Assembly (NCBI RefSeq): GCF_024585165.1
Contig: NZ_CP029008.1
Span: 5,041,501 to 5,105,500, forward strand
DNA from: Bradyrhizobium sp. WBOS07
GTDB lineage: Bacteria > Pseudomonadota > Alphaproteobacteria > Rhizobiales > Xanthobacteraceae
Length of the DNA stretch: 64,000 nucleotides
Direction of reading: 5' to 3'
Shown: positions 62,440 through 64,000 of the stretch, piece by piece
Numbering within the stretch: position 1 is the first letter of the stretch
Layout: every line of letters begins with the position of its first letter
Notes under the pieces: model-generated
What the model was told of the DNA's origin: nothing
What the model saw: only the letters and a program-made list of their open reading frames with translations
Database searches by the model: none
Translations under genes and position numbers: made by a program

Positions 62440-62608
62440 TTGCCCCGGCGAGGCTGCGACGTGCGTCAGGAGCCATATATCCCCGGGGCCTTATCGATCC
62501 TTTAGGGAACTGTCCCTGGCCGGGCCCGTGGGCCCGGACATATGGTGCCCACCTACTTTCGTAGGGAACTCCGGGATCGAGTGCTTCAACGGCGTACGCG
62601 GCTTCGCA
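62440..62608 (+). ncRNA. ssrS: 6S RNA (RNA polymerase regulator)
   Basis: Lies between zapA and the folate cyclo-ligase gene, the fixed site of 6S RNA in proteobacteria. The ends pair as an 11-bp closing stem GCGAGGCTGCG (62448-62458) with CGCGGCTTCGC (62597-62607), including two G-U pairs. Further in, CGATCC pairs with GGATCG, and CCGGGCCCGTGGGCCCGG forms an apical hairpin; a large open bubble is left between. Size (about 160-170) fits rhizobial 6S RNAs. It mimics an open promoter and holds sigma-70 RNA polymerase in stationary phase. Exact ends are estimated. Confidence 0.8.
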
Positions 62609-62664
62609 CTTTCGTTTGCTTGCAGTGCGTTCTTGTCGGGTGGGGTCTACGACGAACCGGCAGT

Positions 62665-62766
62665 GTCATGCCCCGGCTTGACCGGGGCATCCAGTACGCC
62701 GCGGCGTCGATGTTAGATCACTTGCGTCTCTGGAATACTGGATCGTCCGCCTTCGCGGACGATGAC
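62665..62766. repeat. Intergenic inverted-repeat element, family A copy 4
   Basis: Begins GTCATGCCCCGGCTTGACCG and ends GATCGTCCGCCTTCGCGGAC followed by GATGAC, with CCAGTACGCCG and CTGGAATACTGG within. It lies between the 6S RNA and the folate cyclo-ligase gene. Confidence 0.88.
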
Positions 62767-62798
62767 GGCAGCTAGCTTTGCCTTCGGAGAAAACGCGC

Positions 62799-63395
62799 AT
62801 GCCCAACACCAAAGCCGAGCTCCGCGCCAAAGCCCTGGCGGCGCGCGACGCGCTGAGCGAGAAGAAGCGCAGCGCCGCCGCCGCAAAGCTCGCCAAGCGC
62901 GGGCTGCCGTTCGAGCTGCTGCCCGGCAGCATCGTCTCGGGCTATTCGCCGATCCGCAGCGAGATCGATCCGATGCCGCTGATGAAGGCGCTTGCGGAGC
63001 AGGGCGTAAAGCTGGCGCTGCCTTGCGTCACCGCACGCGGCCAGGCGCTGATCTTCCGCATTTTCCATCCGAACGATCGTCTGATGCTCGGCCCGCTCGG
63101 CATTCCCGAGCCGTCGCCGGCGGCCGCCGAAGTCATTCCGGACGTCATGCTGACGCCGCTGGCGGCGTTCGATCGTCTCGGCCATCGCATCGGCTACGGT
63201 GCCGGGCATTACGATTTCACCTTCGCGCATTTGCGCAAAGCCAAACAGATCGTCGCCATCGGGCTTGCTTTCGCAGCGCAGGAGATCAAGGCGGTTCCGG
63301 CACTATCGCACGACGTGGCGCTGGATTATGTGCTAACGGAATCGGACGTGTTCGATTTCCGGAGTTCTGAAGTTGCGCATTCTGTTCGTGGGTGA
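62799..63395 (+). CDS. fau: 5-formyltetrahydrofolate cyclo-ligase
   Basis: 198 residues from MPNTKAELRAKALAARDALS (62799), with GGAG nine bases before. Landmarks: the KAELR/AARDALS N-terminus, SGYSPIRSEIDPMPLMKALA and the ATP site FDRLGHRIGYGAGHYDFTFA. It converts 5-formyl-THF to 5,10-methenyl-THF, recycling a dead-end folate. Downstream of 6S RNA as in E. coli (ygfA), where the two are co-transcribed. Its last 23 bases overlap ymdB. Confidence 0.95.
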   Translation: MPNTKAELRAKALAARDALSEKKRSAAAAKLAKRGLPFELLPGSIVSGYSPIRSEIDPMPLMKALAEQGVKLALPCVTARGQALIFRIFHPNDRLMLGPLGIPEPSPAAAEVIPDVMLTPLAAFDRLGHRIGYGAGHYDFTFAHLRKAKQIVAIGLAFAAQEIKAVPALSHDVALDYVLTESDVFDFRSSEVAHSVRG

Positions 63396-64000
63396 TGTGG
63401 TCGGCCGCAGCGGGCGCGAGGCCGTCGCCGAATATCTGCCCGGCATGGTCAAGGACTGGTCGCTCGATCTCGTCGTCGTCAACGGCGAGAATTCCGCCGG
63501 CGGCTTCGGCATCACGGAAGCGATCTACCAGGAGTTTCTCGAGGCCGGCGCCGACGCGGTGACGCTCGGCAACCATTCCTGGGACCAGCGCGAGGCGCTG
63601 GTGTTCATCGAGCGCGCCGACCGCCTGGTGCGCCCGGCGAACTATCCGCGCGGCACGCCGGGCCGCGGCGCCGCGCTGGTCGAGACCAAGAACGGCAAGC
63701 ACGCGCTCGTCGTCAACGCGCTCGGCCGCGTCTTCATGACTCCGTTCGACGATCCCTTCGCCGCGCTGGAGCGCGAACTCGGCGCCTGCCCGCTCGGCGT
63801 TGCCGCCGACGCCATCGTCGTCGATTTCCATTGCGAGGCCTCGAGCGAGAAGCAGGGCATCGGCTTCTTCTGCGACGGCCGCGCCAGCCTCGTCGTCGGC
63901 ACCCACACCCACGTGCCGACCGCCGACCACCAGATCCTGTCCGGCGGCACCGCCTACATGACCGATGCCGGCATGACCGGCGACTACGATTCCATCATCG
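63373..64000 (+). CDS. ymdB: YmdB-type metallophosphoesterase, C-terminus cut off
   Basis: At least 209 residues; runs off the window. The start is a TTG at 63373-63375, with GGAG ten bases upstream, inside the fau gene. It begins MRILFVGDVVGRSGREAVAE. Metal-binding and family motifs follow in order: GDVVG, VVNGENSAGGFGIT, TLGNHSWDQRE, VVDFHCEASSEKQGIGFF and VGTHTHVPTADHQIL, then GMTGDYDSII. This is the TIGR00282 family; Bacillus YmdB is a 2',3'-cyclic-nucleotide phosphodiesterase that shapes biofilm and sporulation. The overlap suggests coupling with fau. Confidence 0.93.
   Translation, partial: MRILFVGDVVGRSGREAVAEYLPGMVKDWSLDLVVVNGENSAGGFGITEAIYQEFLEAGADAVTLGNHSWDQREALVFIERADRLVRPANYPRGTPGRGAALVETKNGKHALVVNALGRVFMTPFDDPFAALERELGACPLGVAADAIVVDFHCEASSEKQGIGFFCDGRASLVVGTHTHVPTADHQILSGGTAYMTDAGMTGDYDSII

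Noticed and set aside
1..64000. CRISPR array, prophage, insertion sequence or tRNA genes
   Set aside because: No regularly spaced direct repeats, transposase or integrase frames, or tRNA-like cloverleaf/T-loop sequences were seen on either strand.

Overview
This window looks like chromosomal core DNA from a Bradyrhizobium-type alphaproteobacterium (Rhizobiales). The base composition is GC-rich and genes are tightly packed. Gene neighbourhoods are typical of the order, for example tkt / DUF4164 / zapA / 6S RNA / 5-formyl-THF cyclo-ligase / ymdB. A TfdA-alpha-like dioxygenase and several families of inverted-repeat intergenic elements also fit. I see no phage, transposase, plasmid, CRISPR or tRNA gene. 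Assignments rest on reading translated sequence and motifs; no database search was possible.

Layout. 1-3.8 kb: envelope and stress genes (DUF883, AI-2E-type permease, L,D-transpeptidase, DUF2865, a 51-residue membrane protein, CsbD). 3.9-6.1 kb: malate synthase G. 6.3-17.9 kb: a complete assimilatory sulfate island. cysD-cysNC runs leftward. Divergent from it are cysG-DUF2849-cysI-DUF934-cysH, followed by the sulfate ABC importer cysP-cysT-cysW-cysA. Together they cover uptake, activation, reduction to sulfide, and siroheme for the sulfite reductase. 18-24.8 kb: CAP lipoprotein, patatin coupled to 3-hydroxybutyrate dehydrogenase, TauE/SafE exporter, polysaccharide flippase, DsbD-N protein, YqgE. 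25-28 kb: TfdA-alpha-like dioxygenase, two SDRs and a CsbD-like protein. 28-34.3 kb: DUF459 protein without the expected catalytic residues, lytic transglycosylase, galU, diguanylate cyclase. 34.4-40.7 kb: small DUF protein, large GGDEF-EAL protein, quinone oxidoreductase, DUF1192, a probable small RNA, an RcdA-family gene, rpmE. 40.9-51.4 kb: ABC exporter, GNAT, OmpA/MotB-like and MotA/ExbB-like pair, CFAS/coclaurine-N-methyltransferase-like enzyme, RND efflux pump. 51.5-61.1 kb: leftward central-carbon series tkt, gap, pgk, class II aldolase, class I aldolase, then a degenerate ThiE-like gene, a Sel1 protein and suhB. 61.5-64 kb: DUF4164, zapA, 6S RNA, fau and the start of ymdB.

The least explained signals are a probable sRNA at about 39455-39614 with an anti-Shine-Dalgarno hairpin loop, the DUF459 protein that has lost its SGNH catalytic Ser and His, a ThiE-like protein lacking the metal and phosphate motifs, an isolated MotA/OmpA-like membrane pair, and inverted-repeat element families (at least 16 copies) in which three copies share the same perfect internal palindrome.
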